A stretch of 64,000 nt of DNA, taken from Candidatus Njordarchaeum guaymasense. Lineage in GTDB: Archaea; Asgardarchaeota; Njordarchaeia; Njordarchaeales; Njordarchaeaceae. The position numbers were made by a program, and so were the translations under genes. Within the stretch, counting starts at the first letter, position 1; every line of letters begins with the position of its first letter. The notes beneath the pieces are model-generated. The model saw only the letters and a program-made list of their open reading frames with translations. It was not told where the DNA came from and did not search any database. This document shows, piece by piece, positions 1 to 8,853 of this stretch. Location: assembly GCA_030587605.1 (NCBI GenBank), contig JAUQYT010000196.1:1-64000 (forward strand), given 5' to 3'.

Positions 1-2945
1 TGGTTCTTCATGGCTTCTATTGCTGTGACGTAAGTTCTAAGCGCTTCCTTGTAGTTCCCCGCTTGGTAGGCTTCTTCTGCTATGGTTTTCAGTCTCTTAA
101 CCTCTAGGTGAGTCCCTTTTGTGATCATGGTGTTCTCGTTCTCAATGTGACGTGTTGCGGGCTCTACGTCAAGGTTCCTTGTCTCAGTGTCATAGATTAT
201 TGGGTAGTTTATCATGTCGCTTACTATGATGTCGTGGTTGTCTACTCTTGGGGGGTCTATTTGGATCGTTTTGATCCTTATTGGCTTGGAGTGTTTAGGT
301 GTTATGATGATGGCTTCCATTTTGGGCATTGCTTTTAGGTAGTTGGTCTGCTCATCGTTTAGGTTGAGCCATTTCGCCGCTTTCTCGCTGTCTACCGTAG
401 TTCTTAGGAAGATCTTGGTGGCAGCGTTCGCTACAATGTTTTGGCTTATGTTCGGTCTTTGTGTTGAGATTATTACTCCTTGTCCGGTTGCCCTTAACAG
501 TAGAACCATCTGCTCTGTTATTCCTGTTTCAGCTGTTGTCTTCTTGGTTAGTATTTCTGGGACCACTTCAAGGGCGTCGTCGATGATCAGTATGTGTCTC
601 AGGTGATCTTGAATTCCTCGTTGTTGGGCGGCTGTAGCAACATACTTTGTGATGATGTTCGATATGAGACGTAAGTCTTCTGCCGTCCCATTGGCTTTGA
701 TTTCTGAAAGATCTATTATTGCTCTGCGCTTGACGAGATCGCCAAAACTCACATTACTCTTATCATGGTTGAATACTTCGTTCAGCGGATTTCGCGTAAA
801 CGAGTCCAGTCGATTGAGTAGTGCTTGGATCGTTGACTCTATCTGGGGCAGGGAAGACAACCCGTGTCTTTTTGCATAGTTTTGAAGCCAGCCGTTGAAG
901 CTGACCCAATTCCGCATAGGTTTGATTTCCCCATTTTCGTGTTCGTGGGTCGCAATTCCCCCGGTCTTGTCCTCATCGTGTCTGATGTCTTCTTGGTCAA
1001 GATGTGTTGTGGATGTCATGTAGGTAACCAGTGCTTCATAGAAAACCCGCTCCATCTGAGCGCTAAGCTCTCTATTCTGGTCGGTGAAGAGTGTCGAGAA
1101 AGTTTCTTTCAGTATGGCAAATATTTTCTTTGCGTGCGTCTCTGGCTTCTCTGTTTGAGGATCAAAGAGGTTGATCTTGGTGGGGGCAATTTTGGAAGCT
1201 GGTCTGAGGTACACTACGTTATCTATCAGTTTCACAAGAGGTTTGTACTCGCCTTTCATCTCTATTAGCGTCCAAGCAACGTCGTAGGCTGACATCTCCT
1301 GAAGCAGATTCATGATCAGCCTTGTTTTACCAAAACCTGTTTCACCGAAGACGACCGTGTGGAGCATCAAATCCTCGAGCTTTATTCTCATCGGGCAAAT
1401 CTCATTTTCATCGTGCATCACAGTACCAATCGTAATTTCGCCGTCTTCCAATTCCTCCCTAGGAGGGAGATCGAAGACCGGTATTTCGGTTTCAGGTATA
1501 CCCACTATGTGTCGTTCCGGCAGTTGTATCAGCGCCGCAGCCAACCTAGAAGAAGCCTTCATGGTAGTGATTCCGATATCCCATCTGAACATGAGGTTCT
1601 TCAAACGTTTCGAGATCCTCTTGCCTTCGAGTTTCTCACCTTTCACTCTAAGACTCGGGCTCGAGTAAACCGCTTCAACACATGCATCCCCTTTTTCCTG
1701 AAGCAGTTTTGTTTCTTCTTCAGTATTACCCCGATATACGATGTATGCCGAGATATTCCAGTATCCACTAAGCTGAGCATGTCTTTCTTCCCTCACTTCT
1801 CTTCTCTTCTCGCTAAGCTCAAGCAACACTCTCATGTCAGGCTCGTTTCTTGCCTTCTCGATAAGTTTAGCCTCAGATGGTATAGAAGGCGGGGCTATTG
1901 CTTCCAAGTGGATTACCATCGAAGCCGCTAATCGCTCTCTTGCAAATGTCGATAAGAACTGTTCAACTCTAGCCTGCGGTATCTCCATCGTCGCAGTCGT
2001 GTCGCTTTTCCCCCTTAAGGCACTGACAGCAACGAATCGCTTCTCCGATCTCTGTATTCCCCCGATCTTTAGAACTCCAAACTCTGGTTCGATGGTGTAA
2101 GGTGAATCTCTCCCTAGGATCAAACCGTAAGCGCTCCATAGCTGGTAGCCTTGGAGAAAATCGATCTTAGTCTTGAATCTGATCTGCAAAATGCTTCGCA
2201 GCTTTTCAGCTTTCTCCTCAGCAAGTTTTGTAGCACGGTCAGTATCCGAATCGGCTGCGAACGTAAAGAAATTCACTGATGTAAGACCATTCTCAATTGT
2301 GAATTCAACACTGAAATCTGGTACGTTACTCCACAGAGAAGTCAAATGCGAGTAGTCAAACGAGTCATCTTCCAGTTCCCCAAAATTTAGGCTTTCATTT
2401 TTATGAAAGACATCCCTTTTCCTGGTCGGCCCGGAATCTAGTGTTGACCGACTTACCAACTTCAAAATGCAGAGAGCTATGTTTCTGTTCTTGCCCTTGA
2501 AGACCAAGCTCTTGCTATGATAATGAGTTAGCTCCCCGGTAGCATCGACATCTTTAATTCTTGACATCCCCCTGAGAACCGAAAGTGCAGCTAATACCAC
2601 GGACAGGGGGAGTCCTGTTATTAGAACAACGGGGGTAAGCCATCCTATGATCCTGCTTGAGGATGGAAATGGCTCTACCAATGGAAGAACCGCATAGTTC
2701 GAGATTGAGACTGCGGTGATTATATTAAGGCACGCAATAGTTGCGTAATTAAGCTTCTTTCTTATGACCCCTTTCTCAAACAGTAACTGAGCAAAGCACT
2801 GCAGAACTATGATGAAGGTTGATGCCAGTGATATTCCCAGTATCTCTTGACAGACCAAGGTAAGGCTCACTAGACGAGAAAACTGCGTCAAAAACCTTAT
2901 TACGACTAATAGAAAGAGGTCGACGACGATTAATGCAAATGTCAT
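1..2945 (-). CDS. Membrane-anchored HerA/VirB4-like ATPase, 3' end off window
   Basis: The reading frame is open from an ATG at 2945 (a GTG seven codons upstream, at 2966, is also possible) to the left edge, so the C-terminus is missing. The N-terminal ~130 residues hold three or four hydrophobic segments. A ~390-residue middle region follows, then a P-loop ATPase with Walker A GETGFGKT just before position 1320, Walker B ILIIDDA near 580-600, and an STQRPN motif typical of HerA/FtsK/VirB4 translocases. The acidic pair is D-D rather than the usual D-E. The last visible residues, AEEAYQAGNYKEALRTYVTA, look like a TPR or MIT helix pair. The family pumps DNA or protein through membranes or acts in DNA end processing. 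No relaxase, VirB6 or NurA gene is visible beside it, so the role is open. The ATPase class is firm; the precise family is not. Confidence 0.8.
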   Translation of the reverse strand, partial: MTFALIVVDLFLLVVIRFLTQFSRLVSLTLVCQEILGISLASTFIIVLQCFAQLLFEKGVIRKKLNYATIACLNIITAVSISNYAVLPLVEPFPSSSRIIGWLTPVVLITGLPLSVVLAALSVLRGMSRIKDVDATGELTHYHSKSLVFKGKNRNIALCILKLVSRSTLDSGPTRKRDVFHKNESLNFGELEDDSFDYSHLTSLWSNVPDFSVEFTIENGLTSVNFFTFAADSDTDRATKLAEEKAEKLRSILQIRFKTKIDFLQGYQLWSAYGLILGRDSPYTIEPEFGVLKIGGIQRSEKRFVAVSALRGKSDTTATMEIPQARVEQFLSTFARERLAASMVIHLEAIAPPSIPSEAKLIEKARNEPDMRVLLELSEKRREVREERHAQLSGYWNISAYIVYRGNTEEETKLLQEKGDACVEAVYSSPSLRVKGEKLEGKRISKRLKNLMFRWDIGITTMKASSRLAAALIQLPERHIVGIPETEIPVFDLPPREELEDGEITIGTVMHDENEICPMRIKLEDLMLHTVVFGETGFGKTRLIMNLLQEMSAYDVAWTLIEMKGEYKPLVKLIDNVVYLRPASKIAPTKINLFDPQTEKPETHAKKIFAILKETFSTLFTDQNRELSAQMERVFYEALVTYMTSTTHLDQEDIRHDEDKTGGIATHEHENGEIKPMRNWVSFNGWLQNYAKRHGLSSLPQIESTIQALLNRLDSFTRNPLNEVFNHDKSNVSFGDLVKRRAIIDLSEIKANGTAEDLRLISNIITKYVATAAQQRGIQDHLRHILIIDDALEVVPEILTKKTTAETGITEQMVLLLRATGQGVIISTQRPNISQNIVANAATKIFLRTTVDSEKAAKWLNLNDEQTNYLKAMPKMEAIIITPKHSKPIRIKTIQIDPPRVDNHDIIVSDMINYPIIYDTETRNLDVEPATRHIENENTMITKGTHLEVKRLKTIAEEAYQAGNYKEALRTYVTAIEAMKN

Positions 2946-3092
2946 TGTTCTATTGATTACGGGCACCCATCAGTCTAGTCGGAGAAGTGCAATATTAGAA
3001 CCCCTCCCAAAAGAGTGATTCAGTCAAGAATAAGACAAAGAAACTGGGAGGAGCTGCCACATTAATGGCGTCTGATATTAGATCTTGGGTAT

Positions 3093-4889
3093 CTATCTCG
3101 CAGCAGTTGCAGTTGGTGTCGCTCTAGTGAGTAAGGATTCAAATTGATTATCTATCCTCTTCTCTACTTCATCGAACACTTCTTTGACCTTCGAGTGTTC
3201 AACTATCTTGAGGCGAGCCACTTCATCGTAAGTGCTTAGCTTTAGAACATCTCTAATTGGAATACCTAAACTCACGGCTCTCTTCATGTTCTCATAGAAC
3301 TTGACTATGACCCGTAACATCCTATATGACTTCGAGGGGTCACAGTAGGAGTCTACTGGGTGTAATGCGGACTGCATCAGATAGTCCTCTCTAATCATCC
3401 TTGTTGCTTCCAAGATTACTTTCTCTGTCTCCGGAAGAGCATCAGGCCCCACGAGTTGAACGATCTCCTTGAGCTCTTCTTCTCTCTGAAGCAGAGTCAT
3501 AGCAGTTTCCCTTAAAGAAGCCCACTCCGAGCTGACCTTATCCGTAAACCATTCTTTCAAATTGTCTAAGTATAGGCTGTAGCTCTGAAGCCAGTTGATT
3601 GCCGGGAAGTGTCTTCTTGATGCTAGATCCTTATCGAGTGCCCAGAAGACCTTGACAATCCTTAAGGTGTTCACCGTCACCGGTTCAGAGAAGTCTCCAC
3701 CCGGCGGGCTAACCGCCCCAGTCACACTAATGCTACCAAGACGCTCCTCAGGGCCTAGAGTTACCACTCTTCCAGCTCGCTCATAGAACTGTGACAGCCG
3801 GCTTGCCAGGTATGCTGGGTATCCCTCTTCTCCAGGCATCTCCTCAAGACGTCCTGAAATCTCTCTTAGCGCTTCAGCCCACCTTGAAGTGCTATCAGCC
3901 ATTAATGCCACATCACAACCCATATCCCTAAAGTACTCTGCCATGGTGATTCCCGTGTAGATACTTGCCTCCCTGGCTGCAACAGGCATGTTACTAGTAT
4001 TCGCTATTAGCACTGTTCGGGTCATTAGTGGCTCCCCTGATCTGGGATCAGTCAACTTGGGGAAATCCTCTAACACTTCTGTCATTTCATTTCCTCTCTC
4101 ACCGCAACCAACATAGATAATTATCTTTGCGTCAGCCCACTTGGCCAGTTGATGCAGCATGACTGTTTTCCCGGTCCCGAACCCACCAGGAATAGCCGCT
4201 GTTCCACCTTTGGCTGTGGGGAAGAATGTATCTATGATTCTTTGACCTGTAACCAACGGCGTGAGAGTACCTAACTTGAACTTAATGGGTCTTGCTCTTC
4301 GAACAGGCCATGTCTGAAGGAGAGCTAAACTGAATTCTTCACCATCTTCTTTCTTGATTGTTGCTACGCTGTCTGTGATCCTATATTCTCCTTCGTCAGC
4401 TACTTCAGTCAATTCTCCTGACATACCATATGGAACAAGTATTCTATGTGTAACGAGCCTTGTTTCAGGGATATCACCTATTATGGAGCCAGGCTCGACT
4501 TTGACACCTCTTTTCAATAGCGGAGTGAATTTCCATTGGGTGCTTCGGGGGAGGGCTTCTGCGACAACCCCTCTCTTTATGAAGTCACCGACAGCTTCCT
4601 TAATTCTGGGTAGCGGACGTTGAATTCCATCGAAGATCTGACCTATCAGGCCAGGTCCCAATTCAACCGACAGGGGGCGCCCAGTTGCGACAACGTCTTC
4701 CCCCGGTTTGATTCCAGAGGTCTCCTCGTAGACTTGGATCGTGCAAACGTCTCCCCTTACTCTGTTCACTTCCCCAATTAACCCTTCATTTCCTACCTTG
4801 CAGACCTCATACATCTTCACACCACGAAGTCCATCAGCATCCACAACGGGGCCCGACACCCTGATTATCTTACCTGTGATCTCCGACAC
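3093..4889 (-). CDS. atpA: A-type ATP synthase catalytic subunit A
   Basis: 598 residues, full length for the A/V-type catalytic subunit. The N-terminal beta-barrel (MSEITGKIIRVSGPVVDADG) is followed by the A-type non-homologous insertion, the nucleotide-binding domain with P-loop GGFGTGKT near residue 235, the downstream CGERGNEMTEV block, and the SxxxSRWAEALREISGRL region. It hydrolyses or makes ATP in the cytoplasmic A1 head of the membrane ATP synthase. The start is a GTG preceded by AAAGGTGG. It is unusual that subunits B, D, E, C, F and the membrane subunits are not adjacent: the next gene upstream is divergent, and the gene downstream is a HerA-like ATPase. The subunit therefore appears to be transcribed on its own here. 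Confidence 0.97.
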   Translation of the reverse strand: MSEITGKIIRVSGPVVDADGLRGVKMYEVCKVGNEGLIGEVNRVRGDVCTIQVYEETSGIKPGEDVVATGRPLSVELGPGLIGQIFDGIQRPLPRIKEAVGDFIKRGVVAEALPRSTQWKFTPLLKRGVKVEPGSIIGDIPETRLVTHRILVPYGMSGELTEVADEGEYRITDSVATIKKEDGEEFSLALLQTWPVRRARPIKFKLGTLTPLVTGQRIIDTFFPTAKGGTAAIPGGFGTGKTVMLHQLAKWADAKIIIYVGCGERGNEMTEVLEDFPKLTDPRSGEPLMTRTVLIANTSNMPVAAREASIYTGITMAEYFRDMGCDVALMADSTSRWAEALREISGRLEEMPGEEGYPAYLASRLSQFYERAGRVVTLGPEERLGSISVTGAVSPPGGDFSEPVTVNTLRIVKVFWALDKDLASRRHFPAINWLQSYSLYLDNLKEWFTDKVSSEWASLRETAMTLLQREEELKEIVQLVGPDALPETEKVILEATRMIREDYLMQSALHPVDSYCDPSKSYRMLRVIVKFYENMKRAVSLGIPIRDVLKLSTYDEVARLKIVEHSKVKEVFDEVEKRIDNQFESLLTRATPTATAAR

Positions 4890-5089
4890 GATAATCCACC
4901 TTTGATCTTTGTGACTCCATGAACCAGCAATAGGTGAGAAGGGATTGTATGACCCTTAAAATAGTTACGGCAAGTTTGACTTATTTAAAGATTATGAAGA
5001 CCTCTCCTCCTAAAGAGGGAGCTTTCGATCAGCGTGGGGGGTTTCTTATACTGGTATATCTAAACAACTGCTTGAGAGGATGGATCAGT

Positions 5090-5437
5090 ATGCATTTATC
5101 ACTGGAGAGACTTGTGACTACAGTCCTGCTTCTATTTCTGGCCCTGTCGATCACTCCTAATCTTTTCATTACCAATACCCTCTCTTCTCAACCAGGTTAC
5201 GTAACAGCTGGTGAGGTATTGAGTATTATTCAAAGTGTTTGGGCTATCGACATTATTGTGATTTCCCTTTCTGTTGATCACACCTCTCTCTCTTTAAGCG
5301 TTATTCCATTCGTGTGCATTCTTCCAGTGGCGCTAATGATTTGTGTCGCGGACTATCAAGCATTTATGAGTGTTGTTGGCCTAGCTCTCTTGACGATTAT
5401 CTTTGTGATCGCCCGATACATTGCGAATTCGATGTAG
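5090..5437 (+). CDS. Small multi-pass membrane protein, unknown
   Basis: 115 residues when started at the ATG at 5090 (MHLSLERLVTT). The frame is open further upstream to 4934, but that extension is not membrane-like and I consider it non-coding. Three or four hydrophobic segments can be read, including VTTVLLLFLALSI, AIDIIVISLSV, FVCILPVALMICV and VVGLALLTIIFVIARYI. I do not recognise a family. It is divergent from atpA, and A/T-rich TATA-like stretches lie at about 4983 and 5054. Confidence 0.5.
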   Translation: MHLSLERLVTTVLLLFLALSITPNLFITNTLSSQPGYVTAGEVLSIIQSVWAIDIIVISLSVDHTSLSLSVIPFVCILPVALMICVADYQAFMSVVGLALLTIIFVIARYIANSM

Positions 5438-5692
5438 CAGGAATTAAGAAACATGATTAATGAATAGACAAAATTGGTTGTTTCGATGCACGGAGCCTCT
5501 TGAGCTGTCGCTAGTAGGTTTTCTGAAGATTTACACCGAAACCTCTGCTTTTCACTTTTATGTCTCTCCCTCGAAGCATTTAAGACAAGTTCGTACTATG
5601 ATCGATTATCTGTCAGCGTGGTGGAGGTCTCTGAGTTCCCAAAGAATTGAAACGAACAAGCTTGAAGTCAGTTAGCATCTAGGAACCTCGGG

Positions 5693-6121
5693 GTGACACT
5701 GAAGCTGCGAAAGAGAACCTCCCTAAAACTAGAGGAAGTTCTTATCTCAAAAAGCAGAATCAAGATTCTCAAGGCGTTGGCCATGAGAGGACCTCTGAAT
5801 ATCTCTGAGATAAAGAAGTGCACAGGACTAAACTACAAGTCGACAGTCAAGGCCCTAGAAGCCCTTGATTACATGGGACTCGTCGGAGAGACGGACTACG
5901 ATCGGACTCGAAATTTCCGCATAAAAACCGAGAACGCGGAAGCCTCCGCTGTAAGCGAACTCCTTGAACGACTATACGTTCTCGAAAGGGATCCTCATAC
6001 ACGTGAAGTACGAAGGACTAGGGAAGGAAACATGCTAAGCTCACCCCGCCTACGGAGCCCACCACAAGTCTCCCAGTCAAAATATAAGGAGTTAAGAGAA
6101 TTCCCATCTATGGTAGAATAA
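5693..6121 (+). CDS. Winged-helix (ArsR-like) transcription regulator
   Basis: 142 residues from a GTG start. Residues ~12-85 form a winged helix: SKSRIKILKALAMRGPLNIS, then the recognition helix in TGLNYKSTVKALEALDYMGLV, then a wing with DYDRTRNFRIK. The C-terminal ~55 residues are basic, low-complexity and probably disordered. A paralogue with the same core lies at 54557. The gene stops ~25 bases before the radA ribosome binding site, so the two may be co-transcribed. The target is unknown. Confidence 0.75.
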   Translation: MTLKLRKRTSLKLEEVLISKSRIKILKALAMRGPLNISEIKKCTGLNYKSTVKALEALDYMGLVGETDYDRTRNFRIKTENAEASAVSELLERLYVLERDPHTREVRRTREGNMLSSPRLRSPPQVSQSKYKELREFPSMVE

Positions 6122-6146
6122 ACTCTACAACTACTCGAAATGAAAC

Positions 6147-6152
6147 GGAGGG
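6147..6152 (+). promoter_or_regulatory. Shine-Dalgarno site that fixes the radA start
   Basis: GGAGGG lies seven bases upstream of an ATT at 6160. In the radA frame a TAG stop sits at 6154-6156 and no ATG, GTG or TTG occurs between it and 6253. The ribosome binding site and the protein alignment together point to ATT at 6160. Confidence 0.6.
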
Positions 6153-6159
6153 ATAGGCC

Positions 6160-7137
6160 ATTACAGAAGATACTGAGATCTCGGAAGAGAATACGACAGC
6201 CGCAAAGACTCTAATAGATCTTCCTGGCGTTGGTCCCGCCATAGCTAAGAAATTGGCTGAGTCAGGTTACCGACGAATTGAGTCTATAGCAGTAGCGTCA
6301 GCTCAAGAGCTGTCCAAGGTGACCGACATAGGTCTAAATACCGCGCAAAAGATCATAGAAGAGGCGCGCAAAGCTCTTGAGATTGGTTTCGAGACAGCAG
6401 AAGACATCTTTAAGAGAAGACAGAACGTAGGACGAATCATCACAAGCTCCAAAAACCTTGATACCCTCATAGGTGGAGGAGTTGAAACCCAGTCAATAAC
6501 AGAGGCATATGGTGAATATAGAACAGGAAAGACCCAGATAGCTCACCAGCTATCAGTCAATGTCCAACTCCCAACTGAGAGAGGCGGGCTATCAGCAGGG
6601 GCGCTTTATGTGGATTGTGAGGGAACATTCAGACCCGAACGCATTTATCAAATGGCTCTCGGACAGAAACTTGACCCAAACAAAGCTCTAAAAAACATAG
6701 TAGTCGCAAGAGCCTACAACTCCGATCACCAGGCTCTGCTAGCACACCAAGCCGAGGAATTTGTTGACGAGAAGAACATAAAGCTAGTAGTCGTTGACTC
6801 AATAGCAGGGCACTTTCGCGCCGAATACATCGGACGCGAGAGATTGGCAGAGCGTCAACAGAAACTAAATAGACACCTGCATGAACTGCAAAAGCTTGCT
6901 GACATACACGGTGTTGCAGTATTCGTCACAAATCAAGTCATGGCCAGACCAGATGTATTCTTCGGCGATCCCACTCAGCCGGTAGGCGGTCACGTACTTG
7001 CGCACGTTCCTCAAACGCGATTGTATCTCAGAAGATCTAAAGGGAACATAAGGATATGTAGACTGGTAGACAGCTCATACCTGCCTGAAGGAGAGGCAGT
7101 CTTCGTGATCACAGAAGATGGGATAAAAGATCAGTAG
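6160..7137 (+). CDS. radA: DNA repair and recombination recombinase RadA, probable AUU start
   Basis: RadA is the archaeal RecA/Rad51 strand-exchange protein. From 6160 it is 325 residues, normal for the family. The N-terminal helix-hairpin-helix domain (LIDLPGVGPAIAKKL) begins upstream of the first conventional start (TTG at 6253), so starting there would delete half of this DNA-binding domain. Next come the polymerisation region (FETAEDIFKRR), Walker A GEYRTGKT (usually GEFGSGKT), FRPERI, Walker B LVVVDSIAGHF, and loops L1/L2 with FVTNQV and PVGGHVLAH. The upstream limit is a TAG at 6154, and ATT at 6160 has a well-spaced GGAGGG, so I infer a non-canonical AUU start. A sequencing error is the alternative. 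Confidence 0.93.
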   Translation: MTEDTEISEENTTAAKTLIDLPGVGPAIAKKLAESGYRRIESIAVASAQELSKVTDIGLNTAQKIIEEARKALEIGFETAEDIFKRRQNVGRIITSSKNLDTLIGGGVETQSITEAYGEYRTGKTQIAHQLSVNVQLPTERGGLSAGALYVDCEGTFRPERIYQMALGQKLDPNKALKNIVVARAYNSDHQALLAHQAEEFVDEKNIKLVVVDSIAGHFRAEYIGRERLAERQQKLNRHLHELQKLADIHGVAVFVTNQVMARPDVFFGDPTQPVGGHVLAHVPQTRLYLRRSKGNIRICRLVDSSYLPEGEAVFVITEDGIKDQ

Positions 7138-7153
7138 AAGATGAGACAAACTA

Positions 7154-7198
7154 CCTCATATACCTCATATTCCTCATATTCCTCATATTCCTCATTTT
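7154..7198. repeat. Five tandem copies of a 9-base unit
   Basis: CCTCATATA, then three exact CCTCATATT copies, then CCTCATTTT, head to tail between the end of radA and the tRNA-Arg gene. This looks like replication slippage. No gene covers it. Confidence 0.9.
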
Positions 7199-7209
7199 GT
7201 CAGACATGG

Positions 7210-7316
7210 CGGGCCCGGAGGGATTTGAACCCTCGACCACCGGCTATCCATGGATAACCGCATTAATTCTGGATCCTTCGCAGGCCGGCGCCCCATCCTG
7301 ACTAGGCCACGGGCCC
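7210..7316 (-). tRNA. tRNA-Arg (anticodon GCG) with a 32-base intron
   Basis: Acceptor arms GGGCCCG and CGGGCCC, D-stem GCCT/GGGC, anticodon stem CCGGC/GCCGG, T-arm GAGGG-TTCAAAT-CCCTC and discriminator G are all readable; CCA is not encoded. The anticodon loop reads CTGCGAA once 7246-7277 is removed, placing the intron at the canonical 37/38 site. ATCC near the 5' splice site can pair with GGAT near the 3' site, as expected for the bulge-helix-bulge recognised by the archaeal endonuclease. The spliced length is 75. Confidence 0.85.
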
Positions 7317-7431
7317 TTTCAAAACAAATTCAGTTAAAGAATAACTCAGCCAGAGTTTAATACCTTTTTCTTCTATGGTATACTTCCTCTACATACGCAC
7401 CAAGGACAAGAATATAAGAATGACCATATGA

Positions 7432-8277
7432 TTGGCAGAGGGTACCACTACACGCTCTGACAATTCAGGCCAGGAAGCGAATGGATATTACGCCAATGAT
7501 GAAAGGATGGGAATCGAAATGGAGCGAGAACAAGAAACAAGTAGCTCCCATTTAAAAGACATAATGTCGCGGATAAGAGTAGTTGAGTTTCTGAGACTTC
7601 TAAAGAGAAACCACACCTACAGCAAGTTGTCTGACGCGTGCGAATTGCCCATTACCGTACTCAACAGATACATCAAAGGCCGAGTATTACCCAGTCAAGA
7701 AAGAGCCAAACTCCTAATCAAGACTTTTCAAGATATGTTCAGTCTGTCACAAGAAGTGAAGAGAAGGATAGTATTCGACAAGAATGGCTATTTTGACAAT
7801 ACGCCTCTCCTCAGTGATACACTCCTATCGCGAGTCGTTGCAAGAGAGGTTACAAGAAGATTCGCAAACAAGAGGGTAACCAAGGTGCTATCACCAGCCG
7901 TCGACGGCATCCCAATTGCAGTCCACGTCGCAAATGAACTTGGAACCGATCTAGTTATCGCAAAGAATGTCAAGGAGGTTGGCATCGAGACCTTCATAGA
8001 AGAAAGCTACATCCCTAGTTACTCTGGTGTGATGATGACTCTGTATCTTCCAAAGAAGGCTATATCGCCCAAGGATAGAGTTGTAATCGTAGACGATGTC
8101 ATAAGGTCAGGTGAAACTCAAAGGGCCCTGATCAATCTGACAAACAAAGTTGGGGCCGCCGTCGTAGGCATTTTTATATTAGTCGCAATCGGAAGCCTGT
8201 GGGAAAAAGAACTAAAGCTCCCTCCCAGTTGCCAAATGGAGATCCTAGTCAAGCTACCAACACCACCTCGTTCCTAA
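7432..8277 (+). CDS. HTH-phosphoribosyltransferase regulator, GfcR-like
   Basis: 281 residues from a TTG start, although the first ~40 are low-complexity and the true start could be the ATG at MGIEMERE. Residues ~45-110 form a helix-turn-helix (YSKLSDACELPITVLNRYIK). Residues ~130-275 form a type I phosphoribosyltransferase domain with the PRPP-binding loop VVIVDDVIRSGET. Archaeal proteins of this architecture (GfcR in haloarchaea) are transcription regulators that sense PRPP-type ligands rather than enzymes; that role is inferred here. Its stop is one base from the convergent hydrogenase protease gene. Confidence 0.85.
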   Translation: MAEGTTTRSDNSGQEANGYYANDERMGIEMEREQETSSSHLKDIMSRIRVVEFLRLLKRNHTYSKLSDACELPITVLNRYIKGRVLPSQERAKLLIKTFQDMFSLSQEVKRRIVFDKNGYFDNTPLLSDTLLSRVVAREVTRRFANKRVTKVLSPAVDGIPIAVHVANELGTDLVIAKNVKEVGIETFIEESYIPSYSGVMMTLYLPKKAISPKDRVVIVDDVIRSGETQRALINLTNKVGAAVVGIFILVAIGSLWEKELKLPPSCQMEILVKLPTPPRS

Positions 8278-8278
8278 T

Positions 8279-8761
8279 TCATTTGGAGAGTACCCGCCGT
8301 AGTGTTCCTACCAATAGCTCTACAGCGTCCATAACCGGTTTAGAAATCGTTTCCCCGAACTCTAAATTCGACGGTTCAATTCCAACTATGATTACTTCTG
8401 AATCAAACTCCTTTTCCAAGTAGCCAACAAGAAAGGATAATGAGAGATTATGGGTGGAAAAACTAAAGCCGGCGATCTCACCCTTTTCAACAATTCTCGT
8501 GGAGCCTGGCCGCATTCCCATCTGAGCAGCATCGACTACCAGTATATGTGAAGGATGAAACTTGCGTACACCCCAAGTGAAGTTCTCGGGCGCAACGCCA
8601 GCCTCAATGATGCTCATCTCGCTTGATAACCCTACCCGCCGCTTCAACTGTCTTGCAAACTCAATCCCAGCGGCATCGTCACCCTTTAGTTGGTTGCCCA
8701 CCCCGAGTACAAGCAGGCGTTTAAAACCCTTCAATTTTTCCTTTAGCGTAATATAAGCCAT
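8279..8761 (-). CDS. Hydrogenase maturation endopeptidase, HycI/M52 family
   Basis: 160 residues from the ATG at 8761; a GTG four codons upstream is less likely because GGTG is well placed before the ATG. Family motifs are LLVLGVGNQLKGDDAAG at the N-terminus, the metal-binding EAGVAPENF and VDAAQMG regions, and STHNLSL, all typical of proteases that clip the C-terminal tail of [NiFe]-hydrogenase large subunits after nickel insertion. No hydrogenase genes lie in the window, so the substrate must be elsewhere. The gene converges on the GfcR-like gene. Confidence 0.88.
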   Translation of the reverse strand: MAYITLKEKLKGFKRLLVLGVGNQLKGDDAAGIEFARQLKRRVGLSSEMSIIEAGVAPENFTWGVRKFHPSHILVVDAAQMGMRPGSTRIVEKGEIAGFSFSTHNLSLSFLVGYLEKEFDSEVIIVGIEPSNLEFGETISKPVMDAVELLVGTLRRVLSK

Positions 8762-8853
8762 TTGGCGCACCACTAAACATTAAATAGGTTCTATGCCTGT
8801 TTTAATCCTAGTCTTATGGCGAATTATACTAATAGCTTCACAGATGATACAAC

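Noticed and set aside
1359..1931. 190-codon plus-strand frame
   Set aside because: It is antisense to the HerA/VirB4-like gene, whose Walker motifs are on the minus strand in one continuous frame.
5460..5675. 71-codon frame before the winged-helix gene
   Set aside because: No ribosome binding site, mixed composition and no domain; I treat the 5438-5692 region as non-coding.
7154..7198. CRISPR array
   Set aside because: The units are nine bases with no spacers, which is a simple tandem repeat.
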